From Mytilus galloprovincialis (lineage: Eukaryota > Mollusca > Bivalvia > Mytilida > Mytilidae), in NCBI RefSeq assembly GCF_965363235.1, contig NC_134839.1, positions 59,735,560 through 59,799,559 of the forward strand: a stretch of 64,000 nt of DNA, given 5' to 3'. Made by a program: the position numbers and the translations under genes. Below, piece by piece: positions 1 to 11,963 of the stretch (positions are counted from its first letter, which is position 1; each line of letters starts with the position of its first letter). Below the pieces are notes generated by a model, which saw only the letters and a program-made list of their open reading frames with translations, ran no database searches and was not told the origin of the DNA.

Positions 1-44
1 TTATTGCGGACCTTTTTTTTTTATATTGCTATTAGTTACAATTT

Positions 45-955
45 ATGACAAAAATCAGCAAAGACCCATCAAAACAACATCTGATTCACAAATTTAATAA
101 TACTTTTAGATATTTGGATGATATTTTGGCTCTCAATAATGACGACTTCAGTATGTATACTAAAGAAATTTATCCTGTTGAACTTACTTTAAATAAAGCT
201 AATACTAACAATGACCACTGCCCTTTCCTCGATCTTGATATCTATATCATTAATGGAAAGCTTAATACTAAAATATATGATAAAAAAGATGATTTTTCGT
301 TTCCTATCGTTAATTAGCTTGTCACCATGGTGTTTATATACATGTATCTCAACTTGTACGATTCGCTCGTGTATGTACAATGTAACAATGTTTTAGATTT
401 TATTGAGAGAAATTTATGTATTACTGAAAAATTATTACACCAGGGTTTTCAATATCACAAACTAGTCAAAACATTTAGGGCTATTCCAGAAAAAAATGTA
501 TGGGGGGGTTGGAAGGCAGTTTTTGTCAGCACCCGCCACCCAGACAATTGTAATTGAGAATTATAGAGCATTATAGTGTGAAAAGTTGCTCTTATACCCA
601 TCACCCATGTATTATTAATACAATGTGCCTTCTAACCCCCCCATACATTTTTTTCTGGAATAGCCCTTACTAAATTTTATCATCGGTATAAAGACATCAT
701 TCATAAATATAGCTCAACATGCAGACTTCTTATACGTTCAGGTATTTCACTTCCAATTTTTTATGGAAATATTCTTTATAAAGCACAAAGATGTCAGTAT
801 TCACCCCAGAAGCTAACAAAAACCTTTAAATAGACTTATAAAGAAGGGATATAGTTACAATACTGTTGTCAGGTCATTAAAGATTGCATATTTTGGCGTT
901 AATATTGATTCACTTATAGGGTCTTTGCATCGGAACTAAACACATTTATTTAATC
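45..955 (+). mobile_element. Penelope-type retroelement, reverse transcriptase C-terminal part (degenerate)
   Basis: The frame at 45-317 carries FRYLDDILALNN, the YxDD catalytic box of a reverse transcriptase, followed by LDLDIYI and KIYDKKDDFSFPIVN, typical of Penelope-like and related mollusc elements. Further pieces of the same C-terminal domain are readable to about 940, ending in SLHRN. The copy is broken several times and is interrupted by a small DNA transposon at 478-666. It matches the copy at 21353-21664 (minus) closely. Assignment to the Penelope group is from remembered family motifs, not from a search. Confidence 0.6.
478..666. mobile_element. PIF/Harbinger-like MITE in the reverse transcriptase remnant
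   Basis: 189 bp with terminal inverted repeats of about 40 bp (start GGGCTATTCCAGAAAAAAAT, end its complement). It is flanked by TTA on both sides (475-477 and 667-669), the 3-bp duplication expected for PIF/Harbinger. The homologous element at 21.6 kb has the uninterrupted sequence at this place, which proves the insertion. Confidence 0.85.
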
Positions 956-2447
956 AAAGTGATGGAAATCACTCATGGAAAGATTAGAAGAGTAGTTTGA
1001 ATAATTTCATATTAAGGTATGGTGGGGGAAATGAACATTAACAAAGCACTATTGCTGAAAATTGCATTAAAAGGAGGTCTTTAGAAGGAAAAGTGCTTTT
1101 CAGTATGAGGATAAAATGAGCTCAAACTAAATAATATGGGTCTCTTAATTTGCACAATTTTATTTAAACTGCAGTTTATATCTTATCCAAATAATGTTGC
1201 CTGTTCTGACCATGTTGCAAAAAAAACCAAAAAATTCAAATAAAAAATTCTTCTACTAAGTAAATGTTACCAACTATCCTTGTAAGACATAAAATCTAGG
1301 CCAACAGCTAAGAACTTTTCAGTGTCAACAAAAATAATCTAAAAAAATCTTGTTTCGGGCATTTTGTAAGTTTAAACATAGGTTACAAAATGTATATGAC
1401 ATTGAAGATTGAAATTTGTACAGTGCCTTTAGGTCAATTTTTAAGTATAATTCAACACCATGAACACAGGGCATTGAAAATGTACTTTTTCAAAGTAAAC
1501 AAATTAAAAAAAACCTATTTTATTGAAATGTGGATTCTTTCTTGATTGCAAACAAATATTCACTTCTAATAAAAATTCAAATGACTAAAATAGACATTAT
1601 AATTGATGGGGAATAAACTAATAAACAATGGTTTGTAATAATTAAAAGTTTTAAAATTTTAAAACTGTTTCAAGCCAAATCCTGATAAAAAAAAATAAGT
1701 GAACTAATCTAAATTGTTGATTAATACAGATGATTATTGGAAATTTATTAGTAAATTATAGGCCTTACTTGAATACCTTTTATATATTCATATTTATATT
1801 CATATTTCATTTTTTTTTTAAAGATCTTGTTAATCCATTAATCATGTTAATCATTTATCTTCCAGACATAATTTACAGAATCACTTTATGTAATGTAAAT
1901 CAAAAGAAATAGGCAATAAATAAATCTATCATCCATATACATATCAAACATCTAATATATACATTTGTGTATTCAATTATAAGGTCAAATATTTGTATAT
2001 TGAATTGTATATTGATGGGTATATATGTATAATTATGTAAGACAGAGGTTGAAAGGTAATGTGGTCAATTTGATTGACAGTTTAGGAGGTGGGGCATTGT
2101 AATTAAAGGTCTAACTTGTCTCGGATTGTTTGTTGATAATCACAGTTGTCAATCATACTGGTATTGTATCAATACCCAATTACCTAATCAAAATGTTTTT
2201 GAAAAAAATGCCTGCACATCAACACACCTTAATGACGTACATTCTTGAATTAACTGCTATAAAAATATACCCATTTTGACAGTTTATATGTGTATTATGT
2301 GCACATACATGAGAACTATAGGGAACTACATGTATACATGTATTTCAGTGTGAATACATTTAGTAATAGAAGCTACATGTAACCTGTCATGTTGTTAGGG
2401 AGGCCCAGTGCCTAAGTAAAGATTTAGAACAAGTTCTAATCTTTCCA
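956..2447. other. 1.5 kb AT-rich insert between retroelement coding end and tail
   Basis: In the related copy on the minus strand the coding end (21353) runs within about 25 bp into the tail beginning GTTGTTGGCATGACACG. Here the same two points are at about 955 and 2450. The 1.5 kb in between has no recognisable gene, long open frame or clear terminal repeats. Confidence 0.5.
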
Positions 2448-3003
2448 AAAACCAGTTGTTGGCATGACACGGTTATGTTCTATTCATATATGTTATGATG
2501 GTACATGTATGATACTAAACCCCTAACATGCTAACGGGAAGGATTGTGCCTGATATTCATGATGAAGACATAATCTTTCAATCAGTTTAATTGAAGTCTG
2601 GAGCTGGCATGTCAGTGAGTTAGAACTGAATTTTAATGTGCATATTGTTATGCGTTTACTTTTCTACATTGGCTAGAGGTATAGGAGGAGGGTTGAGATC
2701 TCATAAACATGTTTAACCCCACCGCATTTTAGCGCCTGTCCCAAGTCAGGAGCCTTTGGCCTTTTTGATCTTGTATTATTTTTAATTTTAGTTTCTTGAG
2801 TACAATTAGGAGTTTAGTATGGCGTTCATTATCCCTAAACTAGTATATAAAATGTATATTTGTTTAGAGGCCAGCTGAAGGAAGCCTCCGGGTGGGGGAA
2901 TTTCTCGCTGCATTGAAGACCAGTTAATGACCTTCTGCTGTTGTCTGTTCTATGGTCGGGTTGTTGTCTCTTTGACACATTCCCCATTTCCATTCTCAAT
3001 TTT
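2448..3003 (+). repeat. Retroelement 3' tail, dispersed repeat copy A
   Basis: Non-coding tail of the element at 45-955. It contains GTTGTTGGCATGACACGGTT, a stretch with TATGATACTAAACC, and ends in CTTTGACACATTCCCCATTT and CATTCTCAATTTTA. Other copies are 20698-21345 (minus), 62870-63445 (plus) and a terminal fragment at 63610-63675. Confidence 0.75.
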
Positions 3004-4790
3004 ACTTAATCACAATTCCCTAATGACAGCAGTGCTGAAAGACAATTATGAAAATTCAATTTGCCAAATAATTCGTGCAAATTATATAGCTTTATAGTTT
3101 TCGAACCACTTGCGCAACATTGAACGAAAGTGATGACGCCCCATAACGCACAAATGATGTTGACTAAAACCAAAGTTTTTGATAAAAATGCATCGAGCTT
3201 GAAGGTTGTCTATCATTTGTACTAGAGACATATAATACAAGAGATTGGCAATTCTAGTAGAGTCTATATAACGCCAAATGAAATCACTTGGCTACCGGAA
3301 GTGCTTGGGATTATGATGTGACCTGGGATGAAGGAGGATCGAGATGAGAAAATTTCGCCATTGTTGTTAAGAGAGACGATACATAGATTTGTTTTCTCGT
3401 TTATGTCGATTTTTTTCACAGCTAAAGCATGTAAGTACAAAAATGTATATTCAAAAGATACATCTAACTAGTTCTACCAATTTGTTTATACTATAATGTG
3501 CTGAGATGATGATAATAATCAAATGCAGACCAATTCAAATTCGGTCCATTCAGCTTCCCCTCTTTATTGCTGTAGAACCGGTGTGGCCCAACATTTTTTT
3601 TTCATAAAACTTTAAAATTTACGATTATATATACAATTTTATAGTGTTATTCTACTCCCGATTGTTATCCCGTTTAAATGATACTATTTTGGTATATTGT
3701 GATCAAATAGTGTTTTCATAAAATACCATCAAAAGTGATTTATTTTATTTTTTCACATTGATACCCACCTGACCCAAAGCCAGCTATGCGAGAATTACCT
3801 TTTTTTCATAAAACTTAGAAATTATCGAATGAATATGCAATTTAATGAGCCTGTATTAATTCCAAATGTTATCTTGTTAAAATAAGATCAGCAGGGCATA
3901 TATTTGTATACCATGGACATGTCACACATTCCCAATATATTCCTCTTTTCTTTATAAATTTTGCCCATTATTATGATTATTCTCTATTCTTAATTTATTT
4001 TAGCACCCCATCATTCTCCAATCTTGATATTTTGATAAATTGTTTCCTCTTGTCTTTACTTTTCTGAATACAATTCATTCAGTTATTCCAATACTCTAAT
4101 TGTATGAATGTAGGACAGTGTCAGAAAGTCGCAGTACAAAAAGTCTCAATTCATTTTTTCTGATTATTTTCTTTGAACAAAAAACGCTTATTTCTATTCT
4201 TGAACTATTGTATATAAACCAACTTTGTAAACACAAATTATCAAAAACATATCAAAGATGATCAATGATTGTATTATATGTCTCTGTTTGTACTATGCCG
4301 GGCTGTGCAAAGAAAAGCTAATGCCTATGCCTATGGATAAATATTTTATGGAAGGATCACATCCATAAAACCACATAAACCAAGTATTTTCAATTATTTG
4401 TCCTTATCGTTTTTATAATTGATAAAAACATTATGTAAATATAACTATCGAGACCTTATTTGCTTTTACAAGAGGATAATTATTATTTCATTTTACCACT
4501 GTTTTCTTCCTTTCTGATTTACCGGAAGTACCGCTTACACAACTAAATACTACACGTAATCGGAATTACCAAGTGCGGACTACGGAATACAACTATTTCA
4601 AAGGCAGGTAGTTTTCCGAGGGCAAAACTTTAAATCCTGGTTTTCCGTTCATATTTTAGAGGAACATATGTTAGATATACTGTTCCCAGATTTAAGATAT
4701 AAATTGGGAAAATAATTTTATCAAATCAATTCAATTTTGAATAAAATATATGAACAAAAAATTAAATATGCAGTCAGGCGATACATTTAC
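3004..4790. other. No gene recognised
   Basis: AT-rich sequence without a supported open frame, RNA gene or clear repeat structure. Confidence 0.4.
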
Positions 4791-5015
4791 GAGGGCCCTC
4801 ATGGGGTTTTTGATTATGTGATTACTTGGCCGTTTTTTTAATGATTATTTGATTATTAAGCCAAATATTTCATGATTATTTGATTACCTAGGACTGTATT
4901 TTTAGTTTATGATTATTTGATTACTAAAGATAAGCAAATATTAAATGATTATGTGATTATATTGGCAAAAAAATGGTGATTATGTGATTACTAGGACCCC
5001 CCCATGAGGGGCCTC
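4791..5015. mobile_element. Unclassified MITE, 225 bp, 6-bp target duplication
   Basis: Ends are GAGGGCCCTCATGGGG and CCCCATGAGGGGCCTC, inverted to each other, flanked by ATTTAC on both sides (4785-4790 and 5016-5021). The inside is a set of direct repeats of GATTATTTGATTAC-like units, about six of them. Superfamily not recognised; 6 bp does not point to one family. Confidence 0.75.
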
Positions 5016-5954
5016 ATTTACTTTTTTCTACGGTCGTGACTTCGGTTATTCGGTATAGTATTCAACTTACGATTTTGACTTTTGCTTTTCAATGTCACCT
5101 ACATAACGATACGGTAAACTACATATAAAAAATGTCCACATGTATAACAAAATAATGTCAATTGTTATATAGAAGACTGTAACTTATGTAGTGGAGGACA
5201 TATTCACACTTTGGGGCATTTTCTAAAATGACTGGCCACTGATACTTCAACATCACAAACACTGTGCTTTTTTTTCTATAAAACACAGACCTGATCTGAA
5301 ACCATAGCCAACTTCTATTTGAAGCCGGCTTTAAAATAGCAATCAGGGCTACATTGTTTTTTCTATCTTATATCAGAAAATTGTAAGCCTTGGGTAATTA
5401 TAAAGATGCCTATATATATATATTTTGATACGATATTTGTTGGTATTTTAGTTGGGACATGCCATGATTTTGGAATAATTTCAGAAGAGCTTTGAGCACG
5501 ATTTGAAAGAAAATCCACGGACCTAATATTCATTATTTTTCCTCTCAGTGCAAGTAGTAGAACCTACGTTGCACTATACAGGACACGGTCAAAATTCAAA
5601 TGATGATACAGCCGTATTTTCCTCAGAGATCAGTCGTACATGAATATGGAGAGATTTTAAAAATGACCCATTCAATTAATGTAGGTCCTTGCAAAAGGAT
5701 AGAACCTTACTGGTATGTCAGACGTTAAACAGTAAGCATGCAATTCTATCCAAATAATCGTTCGTGGTCTCGGATAATTGAAAGCAAATCTAAAAGAGGC
5801 CCACACTAGCTTGACTTTTTCATGGACAATAAATTCATTCAAAGATTGAATTGACAATATTGACATGGTGGTGGCTTTGAAGATCTTAGTTTGCTAACAT
5901 TTTTGTTTATACAGATTCATTCAACCTATAAAAAAAATAAAAAAAATAACCAGC

Positions 5955-6266
5955 TTATTTAGCCTCAGTGTCATTTTTGCTCTTAGTGCTGACTTTGATG
6001 TAAGCAAAAAAAAAACTGCACTTTTTCTCCAATGTTCTACATTTAGGAACATCTGTCATGTTTGTTGATGGACCAAGTCCCTTGATACAACTATACCCCA
6101 AGTCACATTCTTGAAATGTTTTTTCAGTTTGTGAAATTTGGCACAGTAGTTTCAATAGACGGAATTTACTTGAAGGACTAAAACTCATAGTAAACCAATT
6201 ATAGACAAAAATAGACCAAAAAATTAATAGAGAATAAAATATTATATGTAGCATGCTGAAATACAA
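5955..6266 (-). other. Open frame with secreted-like features, doubtful gene
   Basis: 103 codons starting with a hydrophobic stretch (MLHIIFYSLLIFWSIFVYNW) and containing five cysteines further on (LLCQIS, QECDLGYSC, VPKC, KKC). I do not recognise a family. It ends in a low-complexity Lys-rich tail at a poly-A tract, and no exon partner was found. The rest of 5016-6330 shows nothing. Confidence 0.15.
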
Positions 6267-6337
6267 AGAAAATTAAGAACAAAACTGAAATAAAGAAAAA
6301 TGGCCTAAAAGTTAAAGAACATAGAAATGAATAAACA

Positions 6338-7430
6338 TCGGCATGCTGTCACACAGTCAGTCTACAGACGGTCATCGGCATGCTGTCACACAGTCAGTCT
6401 ACAGACGGTCAAAATATAGTAATACACATCGGCATGCTGTCACACAGTCAGTCTACAGACGGTCAAAATATATAGTAATACACATCGGCATGCTGTCACG
6501 CAGTCAGTCTACAGACGGTCATAATATAGTAATACACATCGGCATGCTGTCACACAGTCAGTCTACAGACGGTCAAAATATATAGTAATACACATCGGCA
6601 TGCTGTCACACAGTCAGTCTACAGACGGTCATAATATAGTAATACACATCGGCATGCTGTCACACAGTCAGTCTACAGACGGTCAAAATATATAGTAATA
6701 CACATCGGCATGCTGTCACACAGTCAGTCTACAGACGGTCAAAATATAGTAATACACATCGGCATACCGTCACACAGTCAGTCTACAGATGGTCAAAATA
6801 TAGTAATACACATCGGCATGCTGTCACACAGTCAGTTAACAGACGGTCAAAATATAGTAATACACATCGGCATGCTGTCACACAGTCAGTCTACAGACGG
6901 TCAAAATATAGTAATACACATCGGCATGCTGTCACACAGTCAGTCTACAGACGGTCAAAATATAGTAATACACATCGGCATGCTGTCACACAGTCAGTCT
7001 ACAGACGGTCAAAATATAGTAATACACATCGGCATACCGTCACACAGTCAGTCTACAGATGGTCAAAATATAGGAATACACATCGGCATGCTGTCACACA
7101 GTCAGTCTACAGACGGTCAAAATATAGTAATACACATCGGCATACCGTCACACAGTCTGTCTACAGACGGTCATCGGCATACCGTCACACAGTCAGTCTA
7201 CAGATGGTCAAAATATAGTAATACACATCGGCATGATGTCACACAGTCAGTCTACAGACGGTCAAAATATAGTAATACACATCGGCATGCTGTCACACAG
7301 TCAGTCTACAGACGGTCAAAATATAGTAATACACATCGGCATGCTGTCACACAGTCAGTCTACAGACGGTCAAAATATAGTACTTCCTGTCACACAGTCA
7401 GTCTACAGACGGTCAAAATATAGTACTTCA
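6338..7430. repeat. 54-bp minisatellite, about 21 copies
   Basis: Unit built on CATCGGCATGCTGTCACACA followed by GTCAGTCTACAGACGGTC and an AT-rich part with AATATAGTAATAC. The period is 54 bp, with 56-57 bp and 35-bp variants. Because 54 is a multiple of three, all frames without a stop stay open and create spurious proteins such as repeated HSQSTDG. Sequence variants recur at fixed distances (see findings). The array ends in a shortened unit with TACTTC. Confidence 0.97.
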
Positions 7431-7491
7431 ATGATTTTCTCATCAAATTGATTGATTGTGATTACTTTACGTCCAGTAGCAAATATATATA

Positions 7492-7641
7492 CATTGGCGG
7501 ATCCAGGGGGAGGTTTCCGAGGGTTGAAACCCCCTTTCTTTTGGCCGATCGATGCATTAGAATGGGGACAAATAGTTGGACCCCTCCCCCCTTTATCCTG
7601 GGTTGGGAAACCCCTTTTTAAAATGGCTGGATCCGCCCCTG
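7492..7641 (+). mobile_element. hAT-like MITE copy 1 (150 bp, 5-bp target duplication)
   Basis: Ends CATTGGCGGATCC and GGATCCGCCCCTG form inverted repeats of the hAT type (CAG-G at the tips). Flanks ATATA at 7487-7491 and 7642-7646 are identical. Open frames here are translation of the element, not genes. Confidence 0.85.
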
Positions 7642-7646
7642 ATATA

Positions 7647-8535
7647 ATGCTTTTGTTATGGTAGTTATTTATTAAATTTTGCACGGAAGACCATAGTAGT
7701 GATTACCAGACTATGCAGAGTAAGTTGTGGGTTTTCGTTGTTTGTATCGATATTATTCACCATTTGCATGCAAACATTGCCTAACCAAGACCAAACTGAA
7801 CCTCGATCGGAAACTTCTTTGTTGCCTTTTATGCAGTGTATCACAAAATTTGGACTTTGTTTTTAATTACAATAAGATAAGATAAGATACGACATTTGTA
7901 TTGGTTTGAAATCCATAATTACAAGATTGATACCAAGACGATACACATTGGTTATACATAAACATACAAACATATATATCTGACTACATTTATAAACATT
8001 GTTATAGTTAAATATATATATGTCGTGTACATGTTGTTATTATTTTGTACAGGTTATTACTTGTACAAAAATTTTATACAAATGTATGAAGCCATCATAC
8101 AGGTTATTACTTGTACAATTTTTACTCAGAAAAAAGAATATAACTTGTACAATGTTGTACAAATCATTATTCTATTATGACTTATTTGATGTTAACATGA
8201 AATCGTTTCCCTTTAAACAAATAATGTATTATTTAGCCTAAAGGCAGTTGAACTGAGTCTGTTACACCACTCTCCAAGGTTAGCAAAGTAAGATCTACAA
8301 ATAAGTCAACATGACCAAAATAGTCAATTGACCCCATAAGGAGTTATTCCCCTTTAAAGTCAAATTTAACAATTTTTCGTATTTTTTGGAAAGCTTTTAC
8401 AAAAGTCTTCTTCTTTTTAAACAAATTTAACCAAACTTGGCCACAAATAAGCATAAGGGTATTTAGTTTTTAAAAATGTGTCCGAGACCCTGCCCGCTGC
8501 CAAACAACATGGCAGACATGGCTAAATATAGAACA
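7647..8535. other. No gene recognised; local TTACTTGTACAA repeats
   Basis: AT-rich. Around 8040-8160 the string TTACTTGTACAA and relatives (AACTTGTACAA, TTGTACAAAT) recur four or five times, making small dyads (TTGTACAA). Nothing else is visible. Confidence 0.4.
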
Positions 8536-8538
8536 TAA

Positions 8539-8820
8539 GGGAGCTACCATTTGATTTTTATGGGGGGGGGGCTAGGATGAAATTTTAAAAAAATAGGCAG
8601 GACAGGAGTTGTGAGTAAAAAAAAAGGCAGGATGAGACACTTTGCCAAAAGAAAGGCAGGATGACAATTTAGGTAAAAAAAGTCAGGATAAACTAATAAA
8701 AAAAAGGCAGGACCGAATAGAGTGAAAAATAAAAAGGCAGGACAGAGATTACAACTAAAAAATAATGCAGGACAAAATTTTTCATCCTAGCCCCCCCATA
8801 AAAATCAAATGGTAGCTCCC
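8539..8820. mobile_element. PIF/Harbinger-like MITE, 282 bp
   Basis: Terminal inverted repeats of about 40 bp starting GGGAGCTACCATTTGATTTT, flanked by TAA on both sides (8536-8538 and 8821-8823). The interior is six or seven degenerate copies of AAAAAGGCAGGA spaced 25-30 bp. TIR start GGG and TAA duplication fit PIF/Harbinger. Confidence 0.85.
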
Positions 8821-8964
8821 TAAGGGGAAATTAAGTTTTTGACTTGCATCTCTGAAACTAGAGCAAAAGTATAACGGTAGCACTAATTCATGCATCAATT
8901 GTGAATAAAAATATCATGTGAGTGACACAGGCTCCTTGGAGCCTCTAGTTTATAATTATCAAGA

Positions 8965-9190
8965 TGCTTAATTTCTTGATTGACATCTTATTTGTTACGT
9001 TTAGTTGACGTGTTTTTCAATAAACTATCGGCATTTCATTGTGAACAAACTGTGGTCATCTTCTTCGACTTGCCTATTTGTTACTTTATTCTTATGAGGT
9101 TGACTTCATGAGAAAGAAAAGAAGTTAGCAGTATCCTGTAACTTTACTTTCCTCTATATAGATGATGTTCTCTCACTAAATAATTAAAGT
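8965..9190 (+). mobile_element. Penelope-type reverse transcriptase fragment (degenerate)
   Basis: Shares most bases with 27645-27785: TTCTTGATTGACA, then GTGTTTTTCAA, then ATCGGCATTTCA, corresponding to the conserved VFQQTIGIPMGTN region of the reverse transcriptase. Broken; no open frame of note. Confidence 0.5.
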
Positions 9191-9761
9191 TAACATCAGG
9201 AAAGCAGTACAATTGCAATTGCAAATTGTGGCCAAGGCCATGTTCACCGCAGCTGTCGAGGTGGCTGTAAAACAGGCAAATGTATATCTGTTAAGCTAAA
9301 TTTGCCCAAGCTTATGTTATCATAATACATTGCACTCGGCTGCTAACGTCACATACATTTTTATTTATTCCAATTACAGTTTTTGCAAATTTAATCTGAA
9401 CTTTAATGGTATCCAATGACCAATATTTTGACTCTAGATTTGCAATATCTTTTATCATATAAAGAGACCAAACTTCACTAAAATAAAAAAAAGTATAGGA
9501 TGTGAGGTAATGCATTGATATCTTCAGAAAATAACAGTTTCTAATACAAAATATAGCTTTTGAGGCTTTTTTACATATAAGTCTCACTGCCTCTGTAACT
9601 AAACTGACCAGATGGTTTAAACAGTATACTAGTACCCAAATGTTTATATTCTGTACAGTGTTATCACTAAAAACAAACGTGTCTGAATTTGTAAGTTTTT
9701 TATCCAATTTGTTAAAAATCATAACTTTGGTTTTGTCAAGATTTACTGCTAAACCCCAACT
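9191..9761. other. Minus-strand LINE-like remnant
   Basis: The minus strand reads WGLAVNLDKTKVMIFNK and, after a break, VLVYCLNHLVSLVTEAVRLICKKASKAIF, which resemble the region after the catalytic box of LINE-type reverse transcriptases (NLDKTKVMIF; LGVL..). The open frame at 9312-9851 joins this to hAT-like MITE sequence, so its N-terminal 40 residues are not part of it. Two substitutions of frame are likely in a fossil of this age. Confidence 0.55.
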
Positions 9762-9918
9762 CAGTGGCTGATCCATGCGGGGTGGGGGGTCGTGCGGAAG
9801 TCCGGGGTCCAACCCCCTTTTTTGGACGATTAAGCATTTGAATGGGGACATGTGGTTGGAACCCCCTTTTTATCCTGGGTTGGGATCCCCCTTTTTGAAA
9901 TGGCTGGATCCGCCCCTG
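9762..9918 (+). mobile_element. hAT-like MITE copy 2 (157 bp, 5-bp target duplication)
   Basis: Ends CAGTGGCTGATCC and GGATCCGCCCCTG; flanks CAACT at 9757-9761 and 9919-9923 are identical. It lies inside the minus-strand LINE-like remnant. Confidence 0.88.
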
Positions 9919-10099
9919 CAACTAGTACAATATTAACTACTTCAATCAAAGATAGATTGACCGAAAAATTTCCAGGTCGGAAGGGGGTCAATAAGGAGCG
10001 ATCGATGTGGTATGATTGCCAATGAAACAACTATAATTCTTAAAGACTAAGGACCAAGATGTAAACAATTACGGGTCCATATGGGCTTCCACAATACGC

Positions 10100-11963
10100 A
10101 AAAAGTCATATAAACAATAACCCAGGTAGCACAAAAACATTTTATTGATATTTTTAAAATATATTGCAAAATATCACCAAAATATCATTCAAAAACATGT
10201 TTTTGACGTGATATGTCTGGCTGTACTCATGTGAATAGCATATTTTCTGGAAATATTTGTTCTGAATGTTTAAAGAGCATTATTTTTAAATATCTTGATT
10301 TTATATTGAAATAACATAATTTTGATATAATTCAGTTTCAATTGAAAATATCCAGACAACATCTTTCAAACATCTGGACAAAATATTCTTCTAATGTCTA
10401 GGATATGTTTTATTGATGTCTACCTAATGTTTTTTTTTAAATACAGCCTGTCAACCTTATTTTCATTTTAATATAAAGTTGAGGCATTGAATTGAATGAT
10501 TATAAGTCAATTCATAAATTCTACTGGTTGATATTATAAGACTATGTACCATTATTTCAACATCTTGATGCATTCAATAAACTTAAACACATTCTAAACC
10601 CCATCCCTGAACTTGTTTGTCATATTGGAGTCTTCATAAAACAGTCTTTAGAACTGAGGGAGTCAGACCCGTGTCAGGCAAGGTTGTGATGGTGTTTTTT
10701 ACATACATTTATAATTGAACTCTAATGTTCTATTATTCTATATATTGTATTGTATTATTTTGTATTTCATTGTATTACATTGTATTTCATTGTATTGCAT
10801 TGTATAGTATAAAAATATTGTTTGATTGTATTGCTTGACCCTCATGGGTGTAATTTTGCAATAAAGATTATATATTCAGTAGATTAACAACTATCAATTG
10901 GAGAGTAAGAAAATTCACTCGCTATAGATGACTTGGGAAATAATTCTCAAGCCAAGGTTCAAGTAATTAAAGGGGTGTATTTCGACAACTTATGTGCCAG
11001 GAAAAATACAATTCTATTCAAATTTAACCAAGGGTAAAAATGTTCGATTGACTTGCAGAGTGTCAGATATATTTGTATTGGTTGAATTAAGATATAGAAA
11101 TTTTACAATGACAGATGATATGCACCTTGAAAGTTAAACATCCTATGATAAAACAAAAATATGGAAAACCGTATACATGTACTTCCGTCCCATCTATCCT
11201 TCCTACATTACTTGCGACAGTACTGCATTTTTAGTTGAAATAACTTAAAGGGTAAACATTATTAAATCGATTTCCACAACTCGAGGTAATTTTTGATAAA
11301 ATGACATCACAAAACGAACAGAACCAGAATCAACCAACAATATAAAAAACCGAATAAAACTTGCAAAAATTAAACGAAGTCAAAAACCTTCTTCGACGCC
11401 GCATGTTTTAATTGTAGGAATGTCGTGCCCAACGTTTGAAAGTAGAAATAGAGCTACCAATACTTCAATTCACCCTTATTACATCAAGAAGCCATGTAGT
11501 TTGCGCTTATACACAGGGATATGGAATGCTTGGCATGCAATGCCAGTCCTCATATATTTCCACGTCTTATTTGTTAATTTCAAACTTGACTGGTTGTACA
11601 GCCTTTCCACGGCAGGTTACTTATAAACTTAGACGGGATTTTAAAAATATATAAGTTTTTCACTGAAGGTATCCAAAGAAGGTAACCAAAGATTTTGCGA
11701 CGATGCAAATATTAAACTTTACAATATAAATAAAAAATCTTTAACCAATGAATTCAAATAGCAAAAGCTATGAATTAACAAATATATACTTATTAAGCTT
11801 CATGTAAATTATTTAACAATGAAATACATTAAATATGAAATTTGGAGTTTTACCAAGGGAGTTAATAATTAATTAATAACACTGTCTGCCACACAGCATT
11901 TCGGGGACTCTCCTTTTGGTATCTTTCCTCCCTCTTTTATAGCTGACTAATCGGGGGCTTTTC
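10100..11963. other. No gene recognised; simple repeats
   Basis: 10110-10450 is AT-rich with recurring AAATATC/GATATTT strings and may be an old repeat. 10742-10808 is a degenerate TTGTATTTCA/TTGTATTGCA tandem. 11920-11945 (TTTGGTATCTTTCCTCCCTC) is a fragment of the repeat seen at 35140-35170. Confidence 0.4.

Noticed and set aside
6710-7423. 237-codon open frame with repeated HSQSTDG
   Set aside because: It is the translation of a 54-bp minisatellite; several frames are open for the same reason, it has no start context and runs off at the array end.
6338-7430. CRISPR-like repeated array
   Set aside because: The whole 54-bp unit is repeated with no unique spacers, and the genome is eukaryotic.
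7403-7684. Frames on both strands with PPPGSA / ADPGGGFRGLKPPFF
   Set aside because: Translations of hAT-like MITE copy 1.
9736-10030. Overlapping minus-strand frames with GSQPRIKRGF-type text
   Set aside because: Antisense reading of the hAT-like MITE and its flank.
11420-11654. Two overlapping frames of about 70 codons
   Set aside because: No family resemblance, no splice partner and different frames equally open.
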